Source: CG2-30-51-40 sp041753575 (GTDB taxonomy: Bacteria; Desulfobacterota; DSM-4660; Desulfatiglandales; Desulfatiglandaceae). Taken from it: a stretch of 64,000 bases of DNA. Each line of letters opens with the position of its first letter. Position 1 is the first letter of the stretch. Location of the stretch: assembly GCA_041753575.1 (NCBI GenBank), contig JBGSUA010000033.1, positions 61,796-125,795 of the forward strand, read 5' to 3'. The notes below the pieces were generated by a model that was given only the letters and a program-made list of their open reading frames with translations, did not search any database and had not been told where the DNA came from. This document shows, piece by piece, positions 52,287-61,482 of this stretch. The position numbers were made by a program, and so were the translations under genes.

Positions 52287-53423
52287 ATGACAGAAAAGCT
52301 TGCTTCATACAGAGCTCTCTTCCCTGTGACAAATGAGTCAGCGTATCTGAACCATGCCGCCATCGCGCCTATATCCACAAGGACGGCGGATGCCGTCAAG
52401 AATACGCTGGTAGAGATGCTTTCCTCCGGAGGACTTTCCTTCAGGAAATGGATGGATCGGGTGGACAGGGCAAGGGAGGCATGTGCGAGTTTGATTGGCG
52501 CTGAAAAGGCTGAGATAGCTTTCCTTGGCAACACCTCGGATGCCCTGGGCGCCGTTGCCAACGCTGTAGGATGGAGGGCAGGCGATAAGATCATGGTTTC
52601 CATGCCGGATTTCCCTTCTGTGGTCTATCCCTGGCTCCACCTTGAAAGAAGGGGAGTTGAGATCGTCCCGGTTCACAGAAGAGAGGGGCGTCTGGAGCCA
52701 AAGGATATTGAAAAGGCTATCTCACCAGGGGCAAGGATGCTGGTTATAAGCGCGGTGGATTTTCTTACGGGTTTTGCCTGTGATCTGGAGGCCATGGGGG
52801 ATATTTGCAGGAAAAAAGGCGTCCTTTTCTGCGTGGATGCCATCCAACTGCTTGGAGCCCTTCCTCTCAATGTGGAGCAAGCCGGGATTCACTTCCTGGC
52901 ATGCGGATCACACAAATGGCTCATGGGGCCGGTAGGCTGCGCTGTTCTTTTTGTGTCCCGTGAAAGCGAAGAAGAGGTTAGGCCCGACCGTATAGGTTGG
53001 AAGAGTGTAAAGGATGAAGAGGATTTCTTTACCTTTCAGAGGGAAATTAAGAGAGGCGCTTCAGGTTTTGAGCCGGGGAGTCTCAACATCCTTGGGATCT
53101 CCGGACTTGGAGCGGCGGTTGAACTAATACTGGAAGTAGGAGTAGAGGCCATAGAAAAGAAATTGATGGAGCTTACGGGTTCTATTGTCGAGCGACTGAG
53201 AGAGGAGAGCCTGGGGCCCGTTTTACTTCCTGAGGACGGAGGAAGATCGGGTATTGTATCATTTCGGCCCGTGGGAGATCCGGTGGAACTGGCAAGGCGT
53301 CTGCTTGAGGAAAAGATAGTCGTATCGGAGAGGAGGGGACTCATTCGAGTCTCACCTCATTTCTATAACAATATGGATGAGCTGGAGAGGCTTTTCCAGG
53401 TGATAAAAGCCTGTCCCAGATAG
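52287..53423 (+). CDS. class V PLP-dependent aminotransferase / desulfurase-like
   Basis: This is a 378-residue protein with the fold-type I features: NHAAIAPIS at the start, FLGNTSDALGAVANAVGW, the Asp of FCVDAIQLLG, and the PLP lysine in GSHKWLMGPVGCAVLFV. Unlike the NifS-like protein at 48583, it keeps the His-Lys pair. It lacks the exposed cysteine loop of group I desulfurases, so it may be a selenocysteine lyase/isopenicillin epimerase-like enzyme. It lies within an operon with the DUF362-ferredoxin and an LpxL-like acyltransferase gene, nine bases on. Confidence 0.87.
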   Translation: MTEKLASYRALFPVTNESAYLNHAAIAPISTRTADAVKNTLVEMLSSGGLSFRKWMDRVDRAREACASLIGAEKAEIAFLGNTSDALGAVANAVGWRAGDKIMVSMPDFPSVVYPWLHLERRGVEIVPVHRREGRLEPKDIEKAISPGARMLVISAVDFLTGFACDLEAMGDICRKKGVLFCVDAIQLLGALPLNVEQAGIHFLACGSHKWLMGPVGCAVLFVSRESEEEVRPDRIGWKSVKDEEDFFTFQREIKRGASGFEPGSLNILGISGLGAAVELILEVGVEAIEKKLMELTGSIVERLREESLGPVLLPEDGGRSGIVSFRPVGDPVELARRLLEEKIVVSERRGLIRVSPHFYNNMDELERLFQVIKACPR

Positions 53424-53431
53424 AGTTCCCT

Positions 53432-54352
53432 ATGGTTGCGAAAGAAAACATATTTATGATAATTGCTGATCTTGCTGTCAGGGGGGTCTTCAGACTTATG
53501 GCGGCTCTCCCTGCGTCATTCTCATCAGCGGCCGGGATAACCCTCGGGAGAATAGTGGCTGTGCTTCCAATACCGAGATTAAGGGTCGCCCTTGACAATA
53601 TAAAGACCGTCTACGGGAAGAGCCTGAGCTCCCGGGATATGAAAGATCTATACCGCGGCGTTTCTATTCATTTCGGCCGCATGATCTTCGAGATTCCCAG
53701 GATCATGCGCCTGCGAGCTGAAAACCTTAAGGAGTTCGCTGAGGTTAGTGGACTGGCAGGCCTTGAGGATGTGCTTTCGAGGGGAAAGGGCTGTTATTTC
53801 CTCGCGGCCCACTTCGGCAATTGGGAGTTATTGAACGCTGTGGTTTCGCTTCTCATTGGAGGAAGGATGGCGGTAGTCGCAAGACCCCTTGATTTTCCTC
53901 CCCTTGAAAGGATCATCAGCGTCATTCGCGGCCGCTTCGGCACCGAGATCATACCGAAGAGGAAGGCCATGCGCAGGATACTTAAGTGCATAAAGGGCGG
54001 GCTGCCTGTCGGGATACTGCTCGATCAAAATGTTGACTGGTATGAGGGGGTGTTCGTTCCCTTTATGGGGAGGGTCGCCTGCGCGAATAAGGCCCTCGCG
54101 GTACTTACACTCAGGACCGGGGCACCTGTTCTCCCCCTTTTCACTGTAAGGCTGCCGGACGGTCGTTACAGAGTGATAATTGAAGAGGAGCTGGATATCA
54201 TACGCACAGGGGATGAAACCCGCGATGTGGAGGAAAATACGCGTCTTTTTACGCAGACCATAGAAAAATACGTCAGGGCCTATCCTGACCACTGGTTCTG
54301 GTTCCACAGAAGATGGAAGACCAGACCCTATTGCTCTTTGCGGCAGGAGTAG
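53432..54352 (+). CDS. LpxL/HtrB-type lauroyl acyltransferase
   Basis: This is a 306-residue lipid A biosynthesis acyltransferase. It has an N-terminal hydrophobic segment, the H-x4-E catalytic motif in LAAHFGNWELLNAV near residue 124, and later blocks ILLDQNVDWYEGVFVPFMG and DHWFWFHRRWKTRP, which are typical of the family. It adds a secondary acyl chain to lipid A at the inner membrane, showing the organism has a lipopolysaccharide outer membrane. Start ATG 53432. Confidence 0.92.
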   Translation: MVAKENIFMIIADLAVRGVFRLMAALPASFSSAAGITLGRIVAVLPIPRLRVALDNIKTVYGKSLSSRDMKDLYRGVSIHFGRMIFEIPRIMRLRAENLKEFAEVSGLAGLEDVLSRGKGCYFLAAHFGNWELLNAVVSLLIGGRMAVVARPLDFPPLERIISVIRGRFGTEIIPKRKAMRRILKCIKGGLPVGILLDQNVDWYEGVFVPFMGRVACANKALAVLTLRTGAPVLPLFTVRLPDGRYRVIIEEELDIIRTGDETRDVEENTRLFTQTIEKYVRAYPDHWFWFHRRWKTRPYCSLRQE

Positions 54353-54494
54353 GATTGACTTGGGGAGGGGGCGTCTTTATTCAAGAGGCTTCGCCCTTAT
54401 GATATGACAGTATGCGACTATTCTTGACCATATAACGGACTTGTCTATTGCCTTAGAAAATATACGATAAATCTCAAACAAGAAGGAATTGATA

Positions 54495-55256
54495 TTGAAC
54501 AATATAAAAGCAGTGGGCTTTGACCTTTTCAACACACTTATAACCGTATCTCCCGAGTGCGTAACAGAGGCAATGGTTCGTCTGACCGATACCCTGAGGG
54601 CGGGCGGGATTGAACTTGAATTTGAATCATTCCGAAAGGCTCATAGAGGCGCCGCTGTTCACTTCTTTAAGGAGGCAAAGGCCGAGGGCAGGGAAACGCA
54701 CAATCGTTTCTGGATCAGCAGGGCGCTCTCGGAATTAGGCTGCACCTTGCCGCCGGATGATCCTCTCATAAGCAGGGGAGTGGATGCTTATTTTTCTTCC
54801 TTTTTCGAATACAGCCGTCTTATTCCCGGGACAATAGAGATGCTTAAATCCCTTAAGGGTTCATATCGTCTCGGTCTTCTTTCAAACTTCACGCACGCTC
54901 CTGCGGCTGATACCTTGCTTGAACAGCTTGGCCTTCCGGGTTTTTTTGATCACGTGGTCATCTCAGGAAGGGTGGGATACTGTAAACCTGATCGAAGGGT
55001 ATTTGATCTATTTCTTGAGGGAATGGGGGTCAAAGGCGATGAGATAGCCTTCGTTGGAGATGATCCTGATGCAGATGTCAAGGGGGCTTCCAACGCGGGC
55101 CTTAAGCCCGTATGGACCACCTACGTAATGGACAATAACCTCCCACACGCCGTGAGTGTTGTGGCAGGCCCGCAGGCCGATCCCGGCAATGATTTTCCGA
55201 GGATATCATGCTGGGAAGACCTCTTTACTCTTCTTGGGAAAAGGCCTTCGGAGTAA
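54495..55256 (+). CDS. HAD-superfamily hydrolase
   Basis: This is a 253-residue protein from TTG 54495 (AGAAGGA eight bases upstream; TTG 54489 is too close to it). The nucleophile motif is GFDLFNTLI. The C1 cap region follows, motif II LGLLSNFTHAP, the Lys in GYCKPDRRVFDL and the acidic motif FVGDDPDADVKGASNAG. It is probably a phosphatase (HAD-IA). Substrate unknown. It overlaps the start of the ABC ATPase frame. Confidence 0.88.
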   Translation: MNNIKAVGFDLFNTLITVSPECVTEAMVRLTDTLRAGGIELEFESFRKAHRGAAVHFFKEAKAEGRETHNRFWISRALSELGCTLPPDDPLISRGVDAYFSSFFEYSRLIPGTIEMLKSLKGSYRLGLLSNFTHAPAADTLLEQLGLPGFFDHVVISGRVGYCKPDRRVFDLFLEGMGVKGDEIAFVGDDPDADVKGASNAGLKPVWTTYVMDNNLPHAVSVVAGPQADPGNDFPRISCWEDLFTLLGKRPSE

Positions 55257-56221
55257 CGACTATTTTGGAAGCCGTCCATTATTCGCTAGCGATAGAGGTG
55301 AAAGGCCTCCGGAAGACATTCACTTCGGGCATATTGAAAAAAAGGAAAAAGGAGGTGTTGAAGGGCATTGAACTTTTGGTGCCGAAGGGGGATTTCTGGT
55401 GCCTGTTAGGACCCAACGGTGCGGGAAAGACCACTCTCCTTTCCATCCTCTCCACGCTGATAAGCGCCGATGGCGGGAGCGCAAGGGTACTCGGTGTGGA
55501 TATCGGATCTTATCCACAGCAGATCCGGGGGCGAATCAATATCTCATCGGGTCATGCCAATTTTCTGTGGAGCATGAGCGTGAGGGAAAATCTCAACTAC
55601 TATGCAATGCTATATGGATTGACGGGACGGAGGCGCAGGGAAAGGGTGGATTATCTCCTCTCCCTTTTTGATCTTGGAAACTACGCGCGCTCCCGCTTTG
55701 ATGAGCTTTCAACAGGAACAAAGCAAAGGCTTTCTCTCGCAAAGTCCCTCGTCAATAAACCTGAATTGCTTTTTCTGGATGAACCTACAGTCGGCCTTGA
55801 TCCGGATGTTTCACGTAAGATCCGTGCGGCGATACGCAACCTGCATGAGCAGGAGGGAACAACCATCCTCATGACCACGCACAATATGAAGGAGGCGGAG
55901 GCCATGTGCCGACAGGTTGCGTTCATAGTGGACGGGGCCATCAGGGCGGTCGGAAAACCGGATGAACTCAAAAGGGATCTGAAACTGGGGGACACCATCT
56001 CGGTCATCTTCAGCGGGGGGAGCCCGGCCATTGAGAGCCTTCCTCTTGAAGGGATATACGGTATTCAAAGAGAGGAATCCCGAATTATTATCCATGTGGA
56101 CGATCACAGGCTGAGGATTGCACCGTTGATAGCATTCCTTAACTCAAACGGGAGAACGATCACCGGTGTTGAGATACATGAATCCGATCTGGAGGATGTC
56201 TTTCTTGCATTTACGAGATGA
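55208..56221 (+). CDS. ABC transporter ATP-binding protein
   Basis: This 337-residue ATPase has Walker A LLGPNGAGKTTLL, signature LSTGTKQRLSLAKSL, Walker B LLFLDEPTVGLD and the H-loop MTTHNMKEAEAM. The ATG at 55208 lies 49 bases inside the HAD gene and has CGAGGA upstream; a TTG at 55265 is an alternative, and homology begins only at about residue 28. The extended C-terminal domain (from residue 245) is typical of daunorubicin/antibiotic-type or LPS-type exporters. It pairs with the permease gene that overlaps its end. Confidence 0.9.
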   Translation: MLGRPLYSSWEKAFGVTTILEAVHYSLAIEVKGLRKTFTSGILKKRKKEVLKGIELLVPKGDFWCLLGPNGAGKTTLLSILSTLISADGGSARVLGVDIGSYPQQIRGRINISSGHANFLWSMSVRENLNYYAMLYGLTGRRRRERVDYLLSLFDLGNYARSRFDELSTGTKQRLSLAKSLVNKPELLFLDEPTVGLDPDVSRKIRAAIRNLHEQEGTTILMTTHNMKEAEAMCRQVAFIVDGAIRAVGKPDELKRDLKLGDTISVIFSGGSPAIESLPLEGIYGIQREESRIIIHVDDHRLRIAPLIAFLNSNGRTITGVEIHESDLEDVFLAFTR

Positions 56222-56999
56222 GATAGTAAAGGCGTCGGCATTTGCTTATAAGAACTGGACAATGTCCAGGCGGAATGCCTTCACGCTCTTTGAGATACTT
56301 TTCTGGCCTGTTGTGGGATTTCTTTCTGTTGGGCTTCTCGCCGAATTCGCGGCCCTCGATCCGGCCAAGAAGGCCTTTATAATTGTTGGGGTTGTGGCCA
56401 TGGGGGCGGTGCAGGTCTGCCAGTTGGATGTCGCCTATGGTCTCTTGTATGACGTATGGAGCAAGGCCGTAAAACATGGTTTTGCAGCCCCCACGGGACT
56501 TGTCCACCTTCTTGCAGGATCATTTCTGGTGGGCATTCTTAGGGGAGGGGCGGTGCTTTTACTTCTTGCGGCGGCAGGATATCTGCTCTTTGGTTTTGAT
56601 ATTTCAGCGCCGGGGCCGGGCCCTTTCCTGCTCTTTACAGGAGGACTGTTTCTCTGTTCTTCCACGGTAGGGGTCTTCGTCTGCATACTTGTCTTTGTCT
56701 TCGGCATCAGGGCGGAGGTTGCGGCCTGGTCCCTGGTGAGTCTTATGCTCCTCGTCTGCGGTATATACTATCCTGTCTCCATCCTCCCCAGGTGGGTGGC
56801 TGTAATAGCGGAAGCCATACCTCTTACCTATTTTCTTGAATACATAAGGGGCTTTTTTGGATTTGCCCCTTCCTCAAGCCATGTTCTCCTTAAGGGCTAC
56901 GTCCTGGTATTGATCTATCTTGCGATAGAACTTTTTCTCGTAGAAAGAGCGCTTAAAAGAGCCAGACACACAGGAATGCTCTTGCGCCTCTCAGAATGA
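56196..56999 (+). CDS. ABC-2-type transporter permease
   Basis: About 267 residues with six hydrophobic helices (for example FEILFWPVVGFLSVGLLAEF, GAVLLLLAAAGYLLFGF, LLVCGIYYPVSILPRW and LLKGYVLVLIYLAIELFLVE). The GIYYPVSILP segment is the ABC-2 signature. The start is uncertain: GTG 56166, ATG 56178, ATG 56196 or TTG 56205, all inside the end of the ATPase gene. With the ATP-binding protein it forms an exporter of unknown cargo. An aromatic-tolerance or lipid role cannot be read from sequence. Confidence 0.88.
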   Translation: MSFLHLRDEIVKASAFAYKNWTMSRRNAFTLFEILFWPVVGFLSVGLLAEFAALDPAKKAFIIVGVVAMGAVQVCQLDVAYGLLYDVWSKAVKHGFAAPTGLVHLLAGSFLVGILRGGAVLLLLAAAGYLLFGFDISAPGPGPFLLFTGGLFLCSSTVGVFVCILVFVFGIRAEVAAWSLVSLMLLVCGIYYPVSILPRWVAVIAEAIPLTYFLEYIRGFFGFAPSSSHVLLKGYVLVLIYLAIELFLVERALKRARHTGMLLRLSE

Positions 57000-57050
57000 G
57001 GAGGGATTAGATTGCTAATTCAAGGTCTTCTCACAAGACGGAAGCGCATG

Positions 57051-57953
57051 TCAGGGCACTTCAGCCTTGTTTTTCTGGCCGAAGAAAAGACGCGCGCTCT
57101 TGTTGAGGATCCATTCAAGTTTTTCATAGCTTAGATTGAGGTCGGCCATCTTCCTCAGCTCTCTGTCCCAGCTATAGGGGATATTGGGGAAATCCGATCC
57201 GTACATGACGCGGTCGGCCCTGAAGGTATCCAGTGTAATAGGGCCCTGATCGTCAAAATAATCTGCCAGCATCATGGTGGTATCGAGCCAGAGGTTGTCA
57301 TACCTTTCAATAAGTCTCCTGTAAGCCGGTGTCTCGTCAAACCCCAGGTGTGGGACGCATATCTTGAGGCCGGGGAATTCTTTCAAGACCCTTTCAATCT
57401 TCTCTATGCCGCATATTTTGTGGGGATCACAGTGATAAGCAGGGCTTTTGGGTTCCCTGCCGGCATGCACCACCAGCGGTTTCCCGCAGGAGCGGCAGGT
57501 GTCATAGATGGGGTTCATGTAATCGGCGTTCAGGTCAAAACACTGAACATGGGCGTGGAGTTTTACACCTGCGAGACCCAGCGAAAAGGCCTCTTTGAGT
57601 ATTTCTGCAGGTTCTTTTTCTCCGGGGAAAACAGTCGCAAGACCTGTGACCCTGTCTTTGTATTTAGCGCATTTAGATGCCATATAGCCGTTAAGCATCC
57701 TGGCCATACCAGGTTTGTGGGCATACTGCAGGGCGAATATATGGCCTATGCCGCGTGAGAGGAGAAAATCAAATATATCTTTTGTCTTAAGCCTGTACCT
57801 GATACGCCAGGCATAAGTGTCGAACCATTTCCAGATGGCTGAAACGATGTCTTTCGGGAAGACATGGACATGGGCGTCAAAGACCTCTGGGAGGCCTGCA
57901 GGAACGATCTCCCCTTCCTTATCGTCGAAGTATGGCAGCATTGGACTGAGCAT
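57051..57953 (-). CDS. amidohydrolase-2-family metal-dependent hydrolase
   Basis: This is a 300-residue protein from ATG 57953 (GGAAAGG upstream; the frame opens at 58004). TIM-barrel metal-site motifs are VFDAHVHVFP at the N-terminus, VVHAGREPKSP, ICVPHLGFDE and MYGSDFPNIPY. These occur in the amidohydrolase-related group that includes 2-hydroxymuconate-like decarboxylases and aminocarboxymuconate decarboxylase. Hydrolysis or non-oxidative decarboxylation of an aromatic metabolite is possible. It is convergent with the ABC permease gene. Confidence 0.88.
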   Translation of the reverse strand: MLSPMLPYFDDKEGEIVPAGLPEVFDAHVHVFPKDIVSAIWKWFDTYAWRIRYRLKTKDIFDFLLSRGIGHIFALQYAHKPGMARMLNGYMASKCAKYKDRVTGLATVFPGEKEPAEILKEAFSLGLAGVKLHAHVQCFDLNADYMNPIYDTCRSCGKPLVVHAGREPKSPAYHCDPHKICGIEKIERVLKEFPGLKICVPHLGFDETPAYRRLIERYDNLWLDTTMMLADYFDDQGPITLDTFRADRVMYGSDFPNIPYSWDRELRKMADLNLSYEKLEWILNKSARLFFGQKNKAEVP

Positions 57954-58149
57954 CAGAGAAACCTTTCCAAAATGTATGTTTCCGTCCCCGGGGCAGAAAA
58001 GCAATTATGCAACGGCCTGTTGCTATGATCTGACAAGAATTTCATCCGATCACTGGGGAGGTGAGTTCTGTTATTGCCTGCAACAACTCCTTTTCCGCCC
58101 TCAGGGACTTCGTATCCAGCCTTATTGCCGATATTGGACCGAGCGTGTT

Positions 58150-60510
58150 TCATGTTGGGGGGACCCTTGAGACCATTATCATATCAAACCGTTCGGCTAT
58201 CCTTGGAGATTTCAAGTCAATCTCGGCCCGCAGGGCCATAAGGCCCTTTACACCAGGCAGATCTCCAAGCGCAAGGGATTCAGCCTTCCCCTTGAGATAG
58301 CCCTGGGCCGAGAGAAAATCCATGTGACGGGCCGCTTCTTTTCCTTCCTGGGGCTGAGAGAATACCACGGATAACATGCCCGGCTGGGTGAGCCGTTCGG
58401 AGCCGCCTTTCACAAAGGCCTTGTCCAACCGGGATTTGATGATTTCGTTACGCATGTCATAGGCGCCATCAACATCAAATCGCTTCTCATCAAAACGGAA
58501 ACGTATAGAGGTAGGGGAGTGGTTGAGCATCATCAGATGGGCTATCTCCAGCGGAATATTGCTGTTTTTCTTCATCTCTTCAGCTAGAACGGCTATGCCG
58601 CACGCGGTTGTCATCTGCCACAGGCGGAAATTTTCAAGATAAAGCCTGCTGAATCCGTTTTGCTCGGCAATGCCCGGTCCCAGATAGATGATATAATCTA
58701 CTCCATCAGATTGATGTTTCTCAAAATAGTGTGGACAGAGGGCCTGAAGGTCTGCTTCTTCTCTGTCCAGATAAAGAGAGATGCGCTGATTAAGTCCCGA
58801 GATGCTTTCTTCGAATTCCTTTCGCCTCCTGTAAACTGAATGTGTCCTGGTATCTAGAGTCGCCTCATATCGCTCGATCGCTTGTGTTACACCTGAGCCG
58901 AAGTCCTTAAGCGACGGGAAAAGTGATTCCAGCTCCGCTTTGAGCAAGCGTGAAAGCTCCACCTCATCGCCGGGGCTTACCGCTGCCTTTATTCTATCTG
59001 ATTCTGCAAGGAGCCTATGCCGTATTTCGTCAAGGACAGCCAGAGGTTTTGCCCGCGAAGCCTCTTCCAAGACATTGAGACCCAATCTCAGGTGCTCGAG
59101 GAGATCTTCTGTCACGGCCCGGTTTCTGGCCAGAGTCGAGCCCCTTATATCTGATACTCCGTAAAGGGGATAGACATCCCTGAAGACAATAGGCTCCATC
59201 TCGGAGTCCTCGCCCCTTCTCTTTCTCTCAAGGTGCTGGAAGGCCGCCTTTCGGAAACGCCACTCCACCGCGGGATGAACAGCGGTACACTTCTCCTTGA
59301 TGATGCCCTGGACGGTGTGATCAATTTCATCGAGCGACTTTTTTACTGCGAGTGAAAATGTGGGCACGATCTCCCCTAGAAGCAGGATATCAATCGGGCC
59401 GAATTCATCAGAATGTGCTGACGCTATGTCCAGGGTTCCTATAAGTTTTCCTTCGTATGTAAGGGGGGCTATCATTAAAGACCTTATGCCGGAACTTATG
59501 AGTTCTTTTTCCACTATGGTAGGAGAAGGCGTAAGGCTCAGGTCCCTTATGCGCAGGACTGTGTTTTCCTTCACGGCCTTTTCATAAAGGCTTCCCTGGA
59601 ATTCTGATAAAGCTATATGACGCGAGCTGGAAAATACGGAATTGCAGGACAGTTCACAACCAAGATTCAGAAGCATGACCTGATCTTCGTGGATAGCTAC
59701 CAGGGATACCACCAGGTCCTGACATCTCAGGAGGTTGCGGATCCTTTGTTGGAGTCGCAGGAATCCATTCTGGGTGAATATGGATTCCTGATCTATCAAG
59801 TCCTTTCCAAGGGCCGAAAGGGTCTCAGACTGTGTGACGTCCACGATGGTGAAGACCGCGAATCCCTGTATCTCGAAGTCTTCAGGGGGAAGTATCTCCT
59901 TAAGCACAGCAGGGTCTGCAAGGTTTTCAAGAAGTCTAGCTCTTTCTATGTCTGTGAGCGTCTTTAATTTCCCCCTGTGGTGGACCTCCATAAAATTGAG
60001 ACTGGGCTTAATCCTCAGATGGGTTTCCAGCCCAGTTTCAGGATCCTGCACTACGCGAATTATCGGGTATTCGAACTTCTGACGGATGCCGTAATACTTC
60101 TCCAAAATGAGGTAATATGTCCTGAGGATTCGTCCCATAAGGAAATTGGCCTCTCCTACTGCTGAAAGGCCTTTCATGCGGCCCTTTTCATCAATGAGAA
60201 GCCTTCTGAAAGACTCCGAGACATAAACCGGCTGAAGGTTGAATGGGACAAAGATGCCAACCGGCTCCAGTTCCAGTGAGGCAGGCGCAAGAACAAGCGA
60301 TATCAATGCCCTTAGAAGCTCTGTGTGCTGGGAGAGAAGCGGCAGGTCTTCTATGGGTCCGTAAAAGGCAGGCGCCTGATCGAGCATAGCCTTCAGTTTG
60401 TCCCAATATGCCTGTCCCAGGCCACCCCGTGAATTGTTTTCATTGTCAAAATAATCAATAAGGGGCTTGAAGCTTAACAATGAACGAAAAGGGTAATCGG
60501 GGTTAGTCAT
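58150..60510 (-). CDS. large GAF-domain protein with cyclase-like SDIRGST motif
   Basis: This is a 786-residue protein from ATG 60510 (ATG 60528 and GTG 60579 are alternatives). Residues about 255-430 form a GAF domain (ISSGIRSLMIAPLTYEGKLIG, FGPIDILLLGEI). Later there is VYPLYGVSDIRGSTLARN near residue 475, which looks like the beginning of a class III cyclase or GGDEF-like domain but soon turns into helices. The C-terminal part (680-786) contains YDMRNEIIKSRLDKA. The layout recurs in anaerobic proteobacteria and Bacteroidetes-type GAF proteins; function is unknown. It is probably cytosolic and regulatory. Confidence 0.7.
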   Translation of the reverse strand: MTNPDYPFRSLLSFKPLIDYFDNENNSRGGLGQAYWDKLKAMLDQAPAFYGPIEDLPLLSQHTELLRALISLVLAPASLELEPVGIFVPFNLQPVYVSESFRRLLIDEKGRMKGLSAVGEANFLMGRILRTYYLILEKYYGIRQKFEYPIIRVVQDPETGLETHLRIKPSLNFMEVHHRGKLKTLTDIERARLLENLADPAVLKEILPPEDFEIQGFAVFTIVDVTQSETLSALGKDLIDQESIFTQNGFLRLQQRIRNLLRCQDLVVSLVAIHEDQVMLLNLGCELSCNSVFSSSRHIALSEFQGSLYEKAVKENTVLRIRDLSLTPSPTIVEKELISSGIRSLMIAPLTYEGKLIGTLDIASAHSDEFGPIDILLLGEIVPTFSLAVKKSLDEIDHTVQGIIKEKCTAVHPAVEWRFRKAAFQHLERKRRGEDSEMEPIVFRDVYPLYGVSDIRGSTLARNRAVTEDLLEHLRLGLNVLEEASRAKPLAVLDEIRHRLLAESDRIKAAVSPGDEVELSRLLKAELESLFPSLKDFGSGVTQAIERYEATLDTRTHSVYRRRKEFEESISGLNQRISLYLDREEADLQALCPHYFEKHQSDGVDYIIYLGPGIAEQNGFSRLYLENFRLWQMTTACGIAVLAEEMKKNSNIPLEIAHLMMLNHSPTSIRFRFDEKRFDVDGAYDMRNEIIKSRLDKAFVKGGSERLTQPGMLSVVFSQPQEGKEAARHMDFLSAQGYLKGKAESLALGDLPGVKGLMALRAEIDLKSPRIAERFDMIMVSRVPPT

Positions 60511-60903
60511 ATCTCTTGTTTCCTGCATGATCCTGCCTGGCAGCCTGAATCCCTTCTTTCTTATCCGATGTGTCTTCACACTCGGGGTCCAGCTGATCAG
60601 GTGCGATCAGCTACCGCATCCTGAAGTCCAGGAACGCTTCCGGTTGACTGGATTCCGAGTAAGTGCTCAATGTTGAATACTGTATCTCTTAAAAAATATC
60701 ACCTGCGGAGATCGGAGGTCAAGGCACTTCACCTACCCTTGCCCCGGTGTCACCATATGAACTACTGGCAGTCTTGAGAAAGACGTTCGTGGCAAAAATC
60801 TGTAAAAGTAAAGGGCGTCCCCTTTTGGAGCCCGCAATTTGACAGAAGACTTTATTGGGAGTAATGTTGTGCCCATGTTTCAACGTAATGCGGGAGGGTA
60901 GAT
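60511..60903. other. 390-base gap between the GAF gene and the DUF2914 gene; no gene seen
   Basis: Holds the ribosome site and alternative starts of the GAF gene (up to 60579) and nothing else recognised. A partly self-complementary CTGATCAGGTGCGATCAG stands near 60592-60609. Confidence 0.5.
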
Positions 60904-61404
60904 ATGCGAAGTGTAATTGTGGGATTGTGTGTGCTGGCTTTAATGGCGATTGGATGTGCTTCGGCTGAGGTGAATAAAGCTGATACAGCGGAAGAAGCTC
61001 CTGCGCCTCCCCCTGAACCGGTTCAGGAGGAGATTACTCCCAAGGAGCCTGAACCTGCCCCTGTGGAAGCCGAGGACTCGGGGAAGTTTGCTCTTAAACG
61101 TATTGTCATAACGTCGCTATTAAAAAACAAAGAGCCGGTTGATTCGGCGGAAGTTTTCCCATCAACGGTAGGCAAACTGCACTGTTTTACACACATCGTT
61201 AACGCTAATGGGCCGAAACAAATAACACACAAATGGTATTTCGGAGAAGCAGTGGTCAGCAAGGTTAATCTTAAGGTTGGCGGGACAAGCTGGCGGACTC
61301 ATTCCACAAAGACTATAAACCGAGGCCAGACAGGTCCATGGAGAGTTGAGGTCCTGGGTCCCGAAGGTGAATTGCTTGGGGAGGCAAGATTCGAGATAAA
61401 ATAG
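60904..61404 (+). CDS. DUF2914 lipoprotein
   Basis: This is a 166-residue protein. Signal peptide MRSVIVGLCVLALMAIGC with lipobox AIGC places it at the envelope. A Pro/Glu-rich linker (residues 25-60) leads to a DUF2914 beta domain (ITHKWYFGEAVVSKVNLKVG, WRTHSTKTI, GPWRVEVLGPEG). DUF2914 is common in anaerobic Desulfobacterota and of unknown function, probably binding envelope parts. Start ATG 60904 with GGAGGGT. Confidence 0.85.
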   Translation: MRSVIVGLCVLALMAIGCASAEVNKADTAEEAPAPPPEPVQEEITPKEPEPAPVEAEDSGKFALKRIVITSLLKNKEPVDSAEVFPSTVGKLHCFTHIVNANGPKQITHKWYFGEAVVSKVNLKVGGTSWRTHSTKTINRGQTGPWRVEVLGPEGELLGEARFEIK

Positions 61405-61482
61405 GCTTTTCAATATTTGAGATAATGGATAGCTTTGACTGGATAAGGTTGGAGACCCAATCGCAACGAAAGGTGAGGTTGC

